This document shows positions 12,173 through 23,609 of a stretch of DNA of 64,000 nt, one piece after another. Location: contig JBITNC010000002.1 of assembly GCA_050084985.1 (NCBI GenBank), forward strand, positions 35,526,001 to 35,590,000, read 5' to 3'. Within the stretch, counting starts at the first letter, position 1, and each line of letters opens with the position of its first letter. Position numbers and translations under genes: made by a program. The stretch comes from Nageia nagi (lineage: Eukaryota > Pinophyta). The notes beneath the pieces were generated by a model. That model worked only from the letters and a program-made list of their open reading frames with translations, was not told the DNA's origin and did no database searches.

Positions 12173-13314
12173 ATTGACAACAAAAAATGGTGGTAACATT
12201 GGCACTTATTGGAGATCACTTATTTCAATTAGTATAAGAATTCGGCTCTCCATAATAGGTAGAATCAACTGGCAGCAATTCCAAAAGCAAAATGAACAAC
12301 TTTGAACTGAAAACTAAGAACAAGATTGCAAGAAAAACTAATAACAACTAGGAAAATATGAAAACTGATAATCTTACAATTATCCTCGTAGACTGATAAA
12401 TTGATCAAATGTTGTAGTTAATTTTTTCCTACTTCAATTTCCTGATTTGAATAACCGTAGCTCCATACTTGACGATAAAATGATAACTTTGTAAAGTTTT
12501 TAAGGTTTTGAATAGAGATTAAGACAGTTTCATTTGATGGCATTTTCGTACGTTAACCTTTCCTTCGCATATTGGTTATTAAAAAGAATGTATTTAATTC
12601 AGGTTTATGCCATATATTTATACATTAAATCTTATTGATTTGGCTTAGATTTGTGAGAAGCTTTAGTTTGCTTCCATATGTGTAGGCAGTGTAGCTATAG
12701 CCCATGGCTGAGTTACTCACTGAGTGACTACTCATGTAACTTTCTAAAACAATTTTCCATGGAAGCTTTCATCCTCGACCTACGAATGTGGTGTCACCAA
12801 GAACCTAGGATCTAGATGCGTAATTCTTTTTCTTATGGGTTTGGGTATTCATTTGAGGAATATGGAGTCACAAAAATTTGGTCCTGCTCACTTAGTCCAT
12901 ATTACAACTCCTTTTGGAGCAAACTTGAGTAGTTACGATCAGCTGCATGTAGTCACATTGGATTTACCAATCAAGATCACGAACTTTGATAGTCCATTTA
13001 AAGCTCATGTTATGTAGAATGCCCATTAGGAAGTGCACAATTTTTACTACATTGTATGTCCTTAAAAACATGGCCTTAAGAGATAATTTACGTAGGATTT
13101 ACCTTTAAACCATACACTTAATTACCATTTCAGACTCTTGGGGTAGGATACAATGTTCTACGTATAGTGGAAAGCCACCACTCATTGCATTCAATTGCAA
13201 GATAATTATTAGCCCTTTAAACATGACCACAAGGTGACTGAAATATTAAACTGCTCAAGCAAGCAAACTTAAGCAAATGTAAAAACAAAACAAAAGAAAA
13301 CCTTCCTATTAACT

Positions 13315-13383
13315 ACATCTATATATATGGGCTAGAAATCAAATACATCTATATATATGGGCTAGAAATCAAATACATCTATA
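13315..13383 (+). repeat. 30-bp tandem repeat, two exact copies plus a part
   Basis: Unit of 30 bp starting ACATCTATATATATGGGC repeats exactly at 13315-13344 and 13345-13374, followed by a partial ACATCTATA. Identity suggests recent slippage. Confidence 0.85.
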
Positions 13384-14139
13384 CAAACGATCATTCAAAA
13401 TTAAGAAAATATGACTCTTGGCTAGCTAATTTTAGGACAAACAAGGACATTAGAATCAATAGTAAGGGTTTAGAGAAAACCACACTTGCTTTCGAATGGC
13501 TTGAAGGAATCACTTGCTAACAAAAGAAAAATTTCTGGGGAAGGTAATAATTTGATGGAACACATAATCAAAGACTGAATCAGGAATTTATGAATCAAAC
13601 AATACACTCATATTTTGGATTACCATAGTTAGAAGGATGGTTAAAATCTTGAAGTTTGAGACAATCAATATTCAAAATTTGAACCTCAGGAATGCCAGAA
13701 ACGTTTTATTGTAGGCTGTTAGAGCTTTTTAACAAAGTCACAAATGTTTAAGAGATAGAGCAGTTAAGTAAGATTTGCTTTTCATTGGTGACAAATAGTT
13801 TTTGTCACTTATGTGACTTGATGCATCTAACTCAATTCATTAAACTCTAAATGAGAGGATGAATGCTATAACAACTTAGAGGTTGGTGAATCATCTACCT
13901 CACTTGGATCTGGTTAAGGAATTGTTGAACAATATCCTCTTTATAGAGCTCCTCCTCATTAAATCCTTTTCTTACTAAAATTTGTCAAAACTTGATTGGA
14001 TAGCTTCAAGATAACTCTAGTTGTTTTAGTGGATCATCACCACTTTGTACAACTATTATAAATTTGGATTTCAAGTCCATAATCATCTCGAAAAGGATTG
14101 GATCATTAAAGACATCTCCATTTTATTCTAGCTGATTTA

Positions 14140-15340
14140 GGAGAAACATGCATTCAATTGTTGGAACTCCATTAGTGTGTAGTGGGTATTAAATTGCTCT
14201 TGAATCAGTGGAAGTTGTTTTTTATGGGTTTTTTCCCTACAAACCTCTTTGTATTTCATCTTCCTAAACCAAGGCATCCTATATAGTTCTTCCATATCTT
14301 TACTGCTTATTGAATTTGATTGAATAGATGAACTAAAGGATGCTAGATTCATTGAAATATATTGATTTTCTTCCATTGAGCTGATATATGGAGTTGGTGT
14401 GTTATAACCGTTTACTAAGAAATCTTTCTCTACTTGGCATGTATTAGTGGAATATGATTGAACAAGTTTGGTAGGAGCCGCACCACGTACATTGCTTTTC
14501 TGATATTATATGCATAATTGTTTTGCTTTCGAAAGCAACTCACATCCCTTCTCTTCATCTTTCTCAATTGATAAAAAAATGTAGAATGAAGAGTTATGGG
14601 CTTGAATAACACCATGTTGCGTTTTTTCTGTAGTAGTTATGAGTTTGAATAACACTGCATTAGGTATTTTTGTAGTTGTCATTTTCTTTCGTTTGTTTTT
14701 GCATCCCTAGTTTTTCAATTACTGCAGATAGCAATAGATGTTTTTCTAGAATTATTGTCCTTTGTTGGAGAGCATCTAGGGTTGTATAAGGAACTCTCAT
14801 GAGTTGCATTCTTAATGTGAATTTCTCTCTTGATTTGATTGCATTCATTCAGAAGCAAGTGATCAATTTCACACTTGGTCGAAATTCCTCTTAAAGCATA
14901 CAAAAAAGTTCATTTAAATCTACATAAGACTTCGCCCACTCTCATTTTCCCTTTCTGCTATAGTAAGTTGATGCAACATCTCTGTATCACTAGTAAGGGT
15001 GTAAAACCTATCCTCAAAATTTTCCCTTTATTCTTGCCAATTCTTTATTGATGCCAAGGGTATCCCATAAAACCATTTAATAGCAATTACTTCTAAGGTT
15101 TGTATGGATAATCTAACCATGACATCTTCATGTATGACTTCTAAGATGGCACCTCCACTCAAAAATGAATTGATACGCTTCTCAAGATGTATAGTTTCAT
15201 CATTTAAAAATTTAGGTGGAATTCTTCTTATTCTTTAGGAAGCTCATGGTATGTTAGTAATTCAAGTGGTTTGATTATATTTCCTGCAGAAAGTATGAAG
15301 GAAGCTTTAAAAGTTGACTTTGCACTCATTTGCTATCCAA
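14140..15340 (-). pseudogene. Ty3/gypsy Gag fragment, decayed
   Basis: Minus strand, reading left from about 15335. It starts with a MSAKSTFKASFILS stretch, followed by a segment with INSFLSGGAILEVIHEDVMV, RLSIQTLE, KWFYGIPLASI, then NW-x-x-x-RENFEDRFYTL and ERENES. This is the retrotransposon Gag capsid pattern (V-x-R-L-F-x-x-T-L-x-x-x-A-x-x-W-F-x-x-L-P-x-x-S-I-x-x-W-x-x-L-x-x-x-F). Stops and frame changes interrupt it. The part to the left (14140-14900) continues in pieces with no clear zinc knuckle. It sits between the two long direct repeats and no pol domains were found with it. Confidence 0.7.
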
Positions 15341-16540
15341 AGTTGAGTCTCTGATTCTATGTATGAATATTCTTTCCTTATGCATATGAAATTCAGAAAT
15401 AAAAAAGATCCATTTATTCCCAAACAGAGCTGCCACTTTGGTTACCTGAATTTTGTGTCTCCACAAAAATCGGAAACTTCAAGTGATTTCTGATTCCCCT
15501 ATTATCTTGGTGATATTGATTATCACCAAGGATACTAAATAATATTAGGAAAGTTATTTATTTAAGCTGAAACAAATAAGAAAACAATTTGACTAAATAT
15601 CTCTCTATTGATAATATATCAATAAAATAATGACGTGTTAAAAATAATACTGTTATAACAACAGTGACTTTGAAGACAAAGCAAATACTCTAATTTGAAA
15701 TTTGAATGAGTGAAAACAACATAGAAGCTAGCAAGGGTAAGACTTACCCATGAATAAATCTTCTACAAAGGGAAGATGAGGGGGGATCTGAATCAGTATA
15801 ATTACCAAATGATATTAAAACATGTTTTATTGAAATCCAAATCCATATCCTCATATTCATTCATGGAAAAGTAGGGGAGGTAATTTGAGAATCCATTACC
15901 ATTTTATTTACAGGAAAATATAGCCAGAACAGTATTTCATTAAATTCATATTCAAAAAGAGATATCCCTGCCCCCCCCCTTTACATCTACATATATGCAT
16001 GCAATCATGCTAACAAATGTCTGTGGCTCTTGGCCTTCCATTTTTTTATGCAATTATAGTTATCCATGATTGTTAATCTTCTTGCATGTGCGAAAAGTAG
16101 GAAAGGTAATTCAAGCATCCATTATCATTGTATTTATAGGAGAATAAAACTAGAATGATATTTCAACAAATTCATGTTTAAGGAGAGATTTTTTCCATCC
16201 CCCCATTTCTTTACGTCTTTACATATATGTATACAATCATTATAGCCAATATAGGTGTCTCTTGGCCTTCCATTTTTTTATACAACTATGATTATCCATG
16301 GTTCTTCTTATGAAAATTAAGATTATCACTGCAAATTGTTGATCACGATGCCCATTTTTGTTATTTTCTGATGGGCATTATGCCATTATATCTATTATCT
16401 GCAAATAAAAGATAATTTAGCAAGTTGTATCTATAAATGTGGTCATGGCCCACATGCTTCAACATTATAGGAGTCATCTTTTTAAATAATATGAGCCTAA
16501 GTGTTTTAAAGCATAGACGGTCCCTCAAGCCTTTAAACTT
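15341..16540. other. Intron segment between Gag fragment and right long repeat
   Basis: Would be the 5' leader of the Gag-bearing element if the long repeats are its LTRs. Apart from the ~226-bp tandem duplication, nothing recognisable. CAGAGCTGCCACTTTGGTTACC at about 15427 loosely recalls leader sequence, but no tRNA match was found. Confidence 0.35.
15863..16312 (+). repeat. Diverged tandem duplication, ~226-bp unit
   Basis: Copy one 15864-16088 and copy two 16090-16312 share in order the blocks GGAAAAGTAGG, ATCCATTA-CATT, a C-rich run (C9 at about 15970, C6 at about 16199), CTCTTGGCCTTCCATTTTTTTAT and TATCCATG. Divergence is moderate, with small indels. Confidence 0.7.
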
Positions 16541-16544
16541 TTGA

Positions 16545-17985
16545 AATACTCCAACCAATTTTTTTATTAAGAATGACATCACTACTTGAACGGAGTTTCA
16601 TGCAAATAATGGTTGAGGCTTTCTGATCAACGTAGGCTGATAGGCTTTAATGATAATTGAGGAGGCCTCGTGTGTATAAGTTGTGGCTTTTAATCAGAAT
16701 AAATGGGACCCATATCATTGATGACCTCAACAAAGATCAAACCATTAAACATAACATGGATCAACAATAGGCATATTTATTGAAAACCGTCCGACTCTAG
16801 GAACTTTAGACTTCTTAGCTTGCAATCCCCTTGTCTGAGTTGGTGACGGTTAATCGTGGCTTAAAAGTCACTTTAAAAACATAGGAAATAAACTCAGTAT
16901 TAGCATTGTGTAGGCCTTACATCATTTGGTCCTTGCTAGGCTGCAAAAACAATTAATCTGACAGTGGTAGAATCTCAAACATGTAAAATGGGCTATGACC
17001 CGCTTGATGAATCAACTCTAATTGAGTGGGTGCCATCTATGTCTTGTCTTCATTGGAAGTTGGAACCTATCGCTCAAACATTTGATATGGGCTTTGATGC
17101 TTGATAATATCATTAGCTATGCTTAATAAATGGCCTTCAGGTCTCAACACTTAATGGGGCCATAGCCACAATAAAATATAGACTATGGGCCTTAATTCAA
17201 ATGAATAGCATATGGCATCATCATCAGATCATAACCATTCAAAATGTTTGGATCCAGTTGTTTGAGAGCCTTCCAAATTGTCTAGGGCTATGACATTCAA
17301 AAAAATTAATTCATGGATACTTTCTTGCCATGTGGCTTGAATGATGTCACCCATCCTTTGGCTAGACACAACATGACTTAGCTAATGCACTTGGTGCTGA
17401 TGTCACTTAGCAGTACAGTTGGTTAAGGCAAGTCATCAATGGTGGTATGCAAATGTTTTTGCGTACATGGGTGTACCCCAATGAAAGGTTTCTACTTCCT
17501 ATGTATTTGGTTGTTAAAAGAGTCATTATGTCAACCAAATATCAAAAATGCTCCTTTAAACTTAGGAAAATAATTTGTACTAATGTTGCCTAGGCTTTAT
17601 TTATGACATGGGCCAAGTTGATGTTAGCCAAAGTCAGGGGTATTCAAACCCATTTCATTTAATTATAGTCAAAGACTTTAGCCAACCAATGATTGTAGCC
17701 TGTTTAGGACTTCAACCATGCTTAGGTGTTGCCAAATGGTGTGGTTGACATCACCTTTCAGGTTAGACCGTAGTGTTGCATAATGTATGTCATACGCCTC
17801 AAGGAAGGTCCATTCTACCCAAGTTGTTCATTGTCTTTATATCAATGGTGGGTGGACTCTTTGATTGACACAAGGGCCAAGCTCATGAAATCTCAGCCTG
17901 GAACAACATGCTGCTGTGGCACAAATGACATCAGGGCTTAAAGTATTTAAAGTGGTAATACCATGTATTATAAGTCATGCTAGCT
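16545..17985 (+). repeat. Long direct repeat, right copy (candidate LTR)
   Basis: Right partner of 10300-11512, about 200 bp longer because of insertions (for example around 17760-17910). The sequence just inside the repeat shows no clear primer binding site or polypurine tract on either strand, so orientation is not settled. The minus-strand Gag between the copies suggests that this copy would be the 5' LTR. It ends beside a 14-bp palindrome, ATGCTAGCTAGCAT, at 17977-17990. Confidence 0.65.
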
Positions 17986-18094
17986 AGCATATATGCTTTG
18001 TTGGAGCTTTTTGCACTCATGTCATCCTTGGAACATGCCATCTATCCAACAGTGGGTGCATTTATCAGTTTATGAGGACCAAGCTCCCTATGAT

Positions 18095-18245
18095 CTCAGC
18101 CTTCAGCTAGTTGTTGAAACTTCAGTTCTCTTTCTTGAAAACCTTTTTTCTCAAGCATGCTATGAGCTTCGGCCTTGGATATAGTTATGAGCTATGCTCG
18201 ACTAATGGCCCATAGGGCTAACACCTTATGGGGCCAAACCCCTCT
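18095..18245 (+). repeat. Partial third copy of the long repeat
   Basis: The stretch with GAGCTATGCTCGACTAATGG and ACACCTTATGGGGCC matches the middle of the two long direct repeats (compare 10815-10862 and 17105-17162). It lies immediately after the right copy, so the repeat family has been rearranged or inserted more than once here. Confidence 0.5.
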
Positions 18246-19949
18246 ACACAACCTTTGGGGTACCAGCACCTTACAAAAATAAAAGCATATAGGCTACACA
18301 TTCAAAGTTTCAGCTAAAAATACTAAACAAAATACTTTACAAAGGATTTGTAAACAAAACCATAAAACTTGAATTAAAACCTAAAAAATTTAATTTGAAA
18401 TTTTCAAATGGATTCAAACACCAATAAAAATTGGTGGCAGCAGGACCAACATCCCTTTCATTGATTGTATCAAGGGCACCTCAGACATCTTATTCTGGGG
18501 CTGGTCAGAGAGGTTTGACTACTCACTCAAGTTCACAATTGAAACTACATGGCATATTGCATCACCTATTTTTATTCTACAGCATAGATTGTCAAACGTG
18601 GATATAGGAGAGACATTGGGAGCCTTCCAAAGATATATTTAGTGAGGTCTTTATAGTCTAGGTCATTGACTTGAAGACGTTGTATGACCCTATATGGGGG
18701 GCCTCTTTTGGTGGTTGATGAGGATGTTATCCCTTATACTAGCAATTTGTTCATGACCTCTTTCTCTCAATATTTTTACATGGGACTTAATTTCACCAGA
18801 TTGATTTGTATTTTTTGGCTCTTATATATTTTGACTCCCTTGAGGTTTAGTTGTTTGTGTTATCCACTACTTTTTGGTTCTATTGAGTCCTATATTTGGC
18901 TTTAGATATTTATTGCAGTTTCTTTAGAACTGCTAATTAGCTATTAAAACTTTTATTTTTGAATTCCATTGATCTACTTTGATCATTCATAAATATTAAT
19001 ATAAGTTGCTTCATCTTTTTATTCTGTTATATTTTCTTAATTCTTTAAATGTTTGTCTGTGTTCTTGTTTTCTCTCTCAATTTATTTGAGTGGAATATTT
19101 AGGCACCAGTTGTCCTTTTGGCTTCTGCTATCTACATAGTTACTTTTTCACTCCGTGCCAAAAATGGATTTGAGGATTCAGAGTGTACCTTGGACAAAGG
19201 ATTCCAATGTTTCTACTATATGTGTTTATATGGGTAATTGCCTTTTATTTTCCTAAAGGTATTCCATTGCTAGTCATTGCTTGACTTTTTAATCCACGGC
19301 TTCCAGATTCTTGTCTGAATATCTCTCTCTGATCAGTACTTTCTCTGCTGTTTGTACATGTAGGAGAGAAAAGACTTTGGTAAGTTGCCCATATTGTTAT
19401 CAATTCTGCACCTGACAGTGATATATTTGAAGTCCAGGAGCTGTTCCTATTCTATCTGGAAGCTCCAAAATTACTGAACCTAGAAAGGAATTCTCCAGAT
19501 CAATATTTAAACAGACTGGCCGTAATTCAGCAACAAATTGTTGAAGTCTTAGTTTTATGGTGGCATTGTACTATCTCTTGCATTTCCTATTCTCATTTAG
19601 AGTGACTTGACCCAATATTGTCTGAGAGGTATGTGTGCAGAAACATCCAATCCAAAAGTTTGCATGATAATTCTTTCATAGGATTGAAGGTATTTCTGCA
19701 TTTGTTCTTGAATTTTTCAGATTATATGTCAAAGTTTTCTTCTTGGCTTCCGCTCCATATAAATTCATTTGTTGAATTTTTTTTGTCCTTAGCTTTATAC
19801 TTATAAATTTGTAGAATAATGTTTTCTCCTTCAAATACGAGATCCTCTGTTCAACATCTTCAAAATTCAAGGAGATATTGGATGTGTGCAGTTCCCATTT
19901 TTTATGGTATTCATTGGATGATCTCATTGGAAATTTAGGCTAGATACCT
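18246..19949. other. Intron sequence, no gene recognised
   Basis: Pyrimidine-rich on the plus strand, with only short open frames. It may include upstream parts of the LINE fragment that follows, but no conserved RT motif could be read. Confidence 0.35.
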
Positions 19950-20720
19950 GTTTTTTTTATCCATGTTCCTAGAAGCGGCCTATAGATCATCTGAGTATCA
20001 ACCTTGGCAAAATCAAGGTTATAGTTTGCCAAGGATATAGTTTTCAACACCTTTAGAAAGGATCCCAAGTGGTTCTTTATCTTATAAAAAGGTGAGCTTG
20101 TTGAGATTGTCATAGCCTACACTTATTTGGGTGTTCAACTAATAGGCCCTTCTCTCAACCTTAAGCCTATTGCACATTTCATCTTTGGAAGGGATACACT
20201 TCCCTCTCTACGTGGGAATGGTAGTGCTTTCATATCAATTTCCTGGAAATCCTAACAGAAATGTGGCTATTTGACATCATTAGTAAACCTATTATGTTGT
20301 ATGGCTCAAAGGTGTGGGGTCCTAGTTTGGAACATACAGATAGGGCATAGACTGATGCAATCCGATGCAAGAGGATGATTCCATAATATATTGTTCAAGT
20401 TGAGGTTTCAGCTTTATGCCCTTCATCTTGAATGCCCCTTTAGGATCATTTTTCATCTCCATAACTGAGATTCATGGGAGATTGTATGTCGTAAATAGAG
20501 AGATATGAGTTTCATTTTTTTTGTTCATCAGAGTGGGCTGTTTCCAGGAATATATGCAGGCAATGTGTTTGATATTAAGAGGCTTGGTCTTCTTCAATCC
20601 ATTTTTGTAAATTGGTCCCATCCTTTCAATTTCTTCCTCAATGTATCCCCTTGTCTCTTACCTTGCATGAAGATGATATATAAAGTGGTCCATGAAAATA
20701 TCCATCCACGAGCCATCAAA
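19950..20720 (+). pseudogene. LINE-type (non-LTR) reverse transcriptase fragment
   Basis: Plus strand. Near 20115 a TYLGVQL stretch matches the Y-L-G-V/I block after the RT core of plant LINEs. Near 20285 KPIMLYGSKVWGPSLEHTD matches the conserved C-terminal block (L-L-Y-G-S-E-x-W-G-P-S-L). The distance and order of the two blocks are right. The frame is broken by several stops, and the catalytic FADD part upstream was not found. It lies inside the giant intron in the same orientation as the host gene. Confidence 0.65.
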
Positions 20721-22266
20721 ATCAGTTAGACCTCACTGTCCCAGCCTCCCTGCCTTATATGAGCATTCTATACCTAGCATTTCTCGTATGTCATAGATTT
20801 CATCATCATTTGACATGATTATACTCAACATTACTGGTTTAATGACCTTAGAATCACCTAAAATCATGTTTTGCCAATATGAATCATGAGGGGAAAGGAT
20901 CATCTTTCCAAGAACAAAAGGTTTTGTTTCCCTTGCTTTCTTAAGGAGGTGGAGATTGGGGAACATTGCATGTGCCCCATCGATCATGTGATTTGGGTTA
21001 AGATGATATTGTTTGTTTAGACACTTGAAACATTCTCTCCTCTCCTTTTTGAATTTTCTGCTTTCTTGACCAAATGTGTTTTTCTTTATTTCTTTGGGAA
21101 GCTATCTCATAGGTCTTGAATTTTGTAGGACTCACCTAGTACTCAGTTGAACGCCTCTCTATCTGTGGTTATGCTTTCCAAGCATCCTCTTAATGCTCTT
21201 GCTACTCAGAGGATTAATTGCAGATCAGTGCAACATTGTCCTCCTTCCCAAGAGGTGACATGCCCACACCCTCTTTGTATTACTAGAAAGTCTAGAAGTC
21301 AATGCCCCAACCTACATATCCTCCACAATCTAGGCAGACATGTATCACCAGAGTTTTGAATTCTTTTCATGATCTGGAAAGACATGTATCACTAATAAAA
21401 GTAATTTTGATACAAGTTATCCAAACCCTTTATACAATTCATTAAATTCATTCAGGGTTTGAGGGCATCCTTTGCTTTATAGTCTCTTAAGAAGTTAACG
21501 ATGATAAAATGCAGGAAATGGTTTGGGTTTTCCATGCACTTGGAAATGCACAGGTGGCCTTTCTAGACTGCTAGTGATATATTTAGCTATTGGAATCATT
21601 TCTGGCAGTTGGCATTTCCGATGCTAGGAAAACATTGTTTCCAAGGGTGTTTTGTAGTTGTTTGAACCTTGAGCAGACCCATCCTTGGGATTCCCCACTG
21701 GAGTTTTGGGATGGGGAAAGACCTAAATGCCTATCAAGCAACCCAATGATAGCTACACATATCCTTGGGATTCCCCACTGGATTTTTGGGATGGGGAAAG
21801 AACTAAATGCCTATCAAGCAACCCAATGATATCTACACATCTCTCACGAGTCATACTGAATTCTGTGGGTTATGTCTAGGGTTCTCCAGTTGCAGTAAGA
21901 GCTACAATTGTCTTGGGATGGAGATAAATGCATTTTCTTATTTTGCCTTTGATCTTTTGGGGCTTCTCTTATGGCCTGACCCACCACTACCTCAGAAGAT
22001 TTGTAGGATTTATCTAATTATTTTCTCCCTGGAAATTGATGAAAAATAACTTTTCATAGTGTAGCTTCATAAGTTATACTGTTATAGCAGGCACATGTTA
22101 ATTTTTCTAGTTAAAGGAACTTTCACCAGGTGATGGAATGTGTTGATTTAATTCAGCTTTTATATTTTTAAATGGATAAATTGCAAGAAACATAATAGAT
22201 TTCAAGAGATTACTCAGTAGAGGAGTTATTGCATTGCTGACACCTGCATTGATTTTCCTTTTGCAG
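20721..22266. other. Last part of the giant intron
   Basis: No coding domain recognised. Includes the 80-bp tandem duplication at 21681-21840. The final 100 bases are T-rich and lead to the acceptor at 22266. Confidence 0.4.
21681..21840 (+). repeat. 80-bp tandem duplication
   Basis: 21681-21760 and 21761-21840 are aligned copies starting ATCCTTGGGATTCCCCACTG, with three mismatches by eye (all G/T or C/A). Low divergence points to a fairly recent event. Confidence 0.9.
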
Positions 22267-22307
22267 ATTCAACTTTGAGCTCTCGTATATTAGAATCGTC
22301 CAATGAG
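22267..22307 (+). CDS. Small 41-base exon of the RING-H2 gene
   Basis: Preceded by TTTTGCAG and followed by GTTTGC. The 41 bases supply two bases to complete the split Asp codon and then 13 codons (reading STLSSRILESSNE), ending in phase 0. This fits exactly between the flanking exons, which start and end in the matching phases. The following intron (22308-22471, 164 bp) is GT-AG with a polypyrimidine stretch before the acceptor CTCTGCAG. An exon this short could easily be missed by gene predictors. Confidence 0.68.
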
Positions 22308-22471
22308 GTTTGCTTTATTTTCTGTGTTCCAATTTCTTATGTATTTGTTTTATAGGTGATCACATTTTCTTACTATATTCTAGAAGATGGTTTCCGTTTT
22401 GATTTCTTACTGGGTAGAAGCATCTAACTTATTCACTAATTGCTTGTCTTTAATTTTTGATTTCTCTGCAG

Positions 22472-23609
22472 GAATGCTCTGCTTCTAGTCCATTGAATCT
22501 TCATACACAAGAATCCTGTGTAACCCCATTGTCTACATTTGGTTCCCAGCCAAGGGAACCTAACAGTCAGTCCAATCAACCAGGTCGGTTCAAGAGACAG
22601 TTTTCTTCAAGGCAAGCATCGGTTTGTGGTCAGCCTTCTTCATCTAAGCACTTGCACCATACTTGCAATGATGATATTGCCAGCACATTCTCCAATATCC
22701 TGATGCATACAGTGGATTCTCTAAACAGTAGCCCCATGCCTGAATCTGATGGGAGGCCTTCCTTTAAGTCAATCGGAAGCAGTCATAACTCATTAATGGC
22801 TTCGCATAATGTTTCTGACCAGTGGTCAATGCAGACTTTTTCAGATCTCATAGCTTCTTCTAGAAGAGAACAGTTGAGTTGGTGTGATGCAGCAAGCCCC
22901 TTAGATTTTGGATGGATTCCTGGCATAGAAATAATGGATGGCGATTCTCTGACAGCAGAAAGGATCAGGGCCAACAGTTCAGAAGCAGTTTCGACATCCC
23001 ACAAATTGTGGTATTTGCTTGCAACATTTGCCGCATAACTCTGAAACGTCTAGCAATGATCTTTCTGTTGTTGCTGTGCTGTTTTGTGGGCATGTCTACC
23101 ATGCAGATTGCTTGGAAAAAGTAACATCTAAAGCATGTGAGCACGACCCATCCTGCCCCATTTGTACAGGAAATGATGTGATATTTTCAAAGCACATGTC
23201 TTATCGAGCAGCACGAGTTGTCGGATCTAAAGGTGGGTTTTTAAAAGCTTTAAGGTCAAGGAGTCAATCTTCAACTAGAACCAAAATGTCTAGAATTGGA
23301 GTCTCCAATGATGATATCATAGTTCCTCACATTTCTTCTGGTGAGATTATTTTGTCTAGCAAAGACCAATTCTCCAGTGATAATGTTATCAAGTTGTCAT
23401 CCAGTGCAATTGAAAAGTACCCATCAAACAGACGCCTTTTTAGAAGGTATTTTTCCTTTGGAGGAAAATCTAGGAAGGAACATGCTCCAAAGGAAGTAAC
23501 TTCGAGGCATTCTGGGGAAAGTAGCGTAGTGAATGACTTCTCAATGCTACATGCTATGAAAGAATATTCACGTTCTTTTAAATATTTCCAAAAACGAGCA
23601 CAAGATTAG
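22472..23609 (+). CDS. Last exon of the RING-H2 gene, with a one-base frame break at about 23006
   Basis: Probable E3 ubiquitin ligase, which would bring a ubiquitin-loaded E2 to an unknown substrate. The first part is read in phase from 22472 and includes a Trp-Ser-x-x-(T/A)-F-S-x-L-x-A-S block (WSMQTFSDLIASSRRE), which I recall from a plant RING/U-box family. That frame stops at 23036. The RING lies in the frame open from 22953 to the TAG at 23607-23609: CGIC, then LFCGHVYHADC, then CPIC, i.e. C-x2-C-x22-C-x-H-x2-H-x2-C-x14-C-x2-C, all eight zinc ligands present. The upstream frame reads SHK and the RING frame reads CGIC directly after it, so one surplus T in AAATTGTGG (23003-23011) accounts for the break. 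Skipping it, the fragment in this window is 538 residues with the RING near residues 339-391 and a basic, Ser-rich C-terminal tail. Either a sequence error or a young pseudogene; the RING call is firm, the substrate unknown. Confidence 0.8.

Larger units (their letters stand above)
11513..14135. other. Interior of the repeat-flanked segment, no coding domain recognised
   Basis: No protein domain was recognised. It holds a degenerate 39-bp minisatellite (11943-12172) and a 30-bp tandem repeat (13315-13383). If the flanking repeats are LTRs of one element, pol should be here, and I see none. Confidence 0.4.
441..22266 (+). other. Giant intron (about 21.8 kb) of the RING-H2 gene
   Basis: Bounded by GT at 441-442 and a pyrimidine-rich acceptor ending TTTTGCAG at 22266. 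The phases match across it. It contains several retrotransposon fragments in both orientations and many diverged repeats, annotated separately. Introns of this size filled with old transposons are well known in conifers. An extra small exon inside cannot be excluded without transcripts, but none is needed to keep the frame. Confidence 0.68.

Noticed and set aside
15427-15448. CAGAGCTGCCACTTTGGTTACC as a primer binding site
   Set aside because: Not complementary to a plant tRNA 3' end that I know, and no LTR end lies beside it.
22912-23124. Plus-strand frame with ACNIC (CxxC) that looks like the first RING cysteine pair
   Set aside because: The frame open from 22953 gives CGIC in the same frame as the rest of the RING, so the ACNIC reading is a shadow in another frame.
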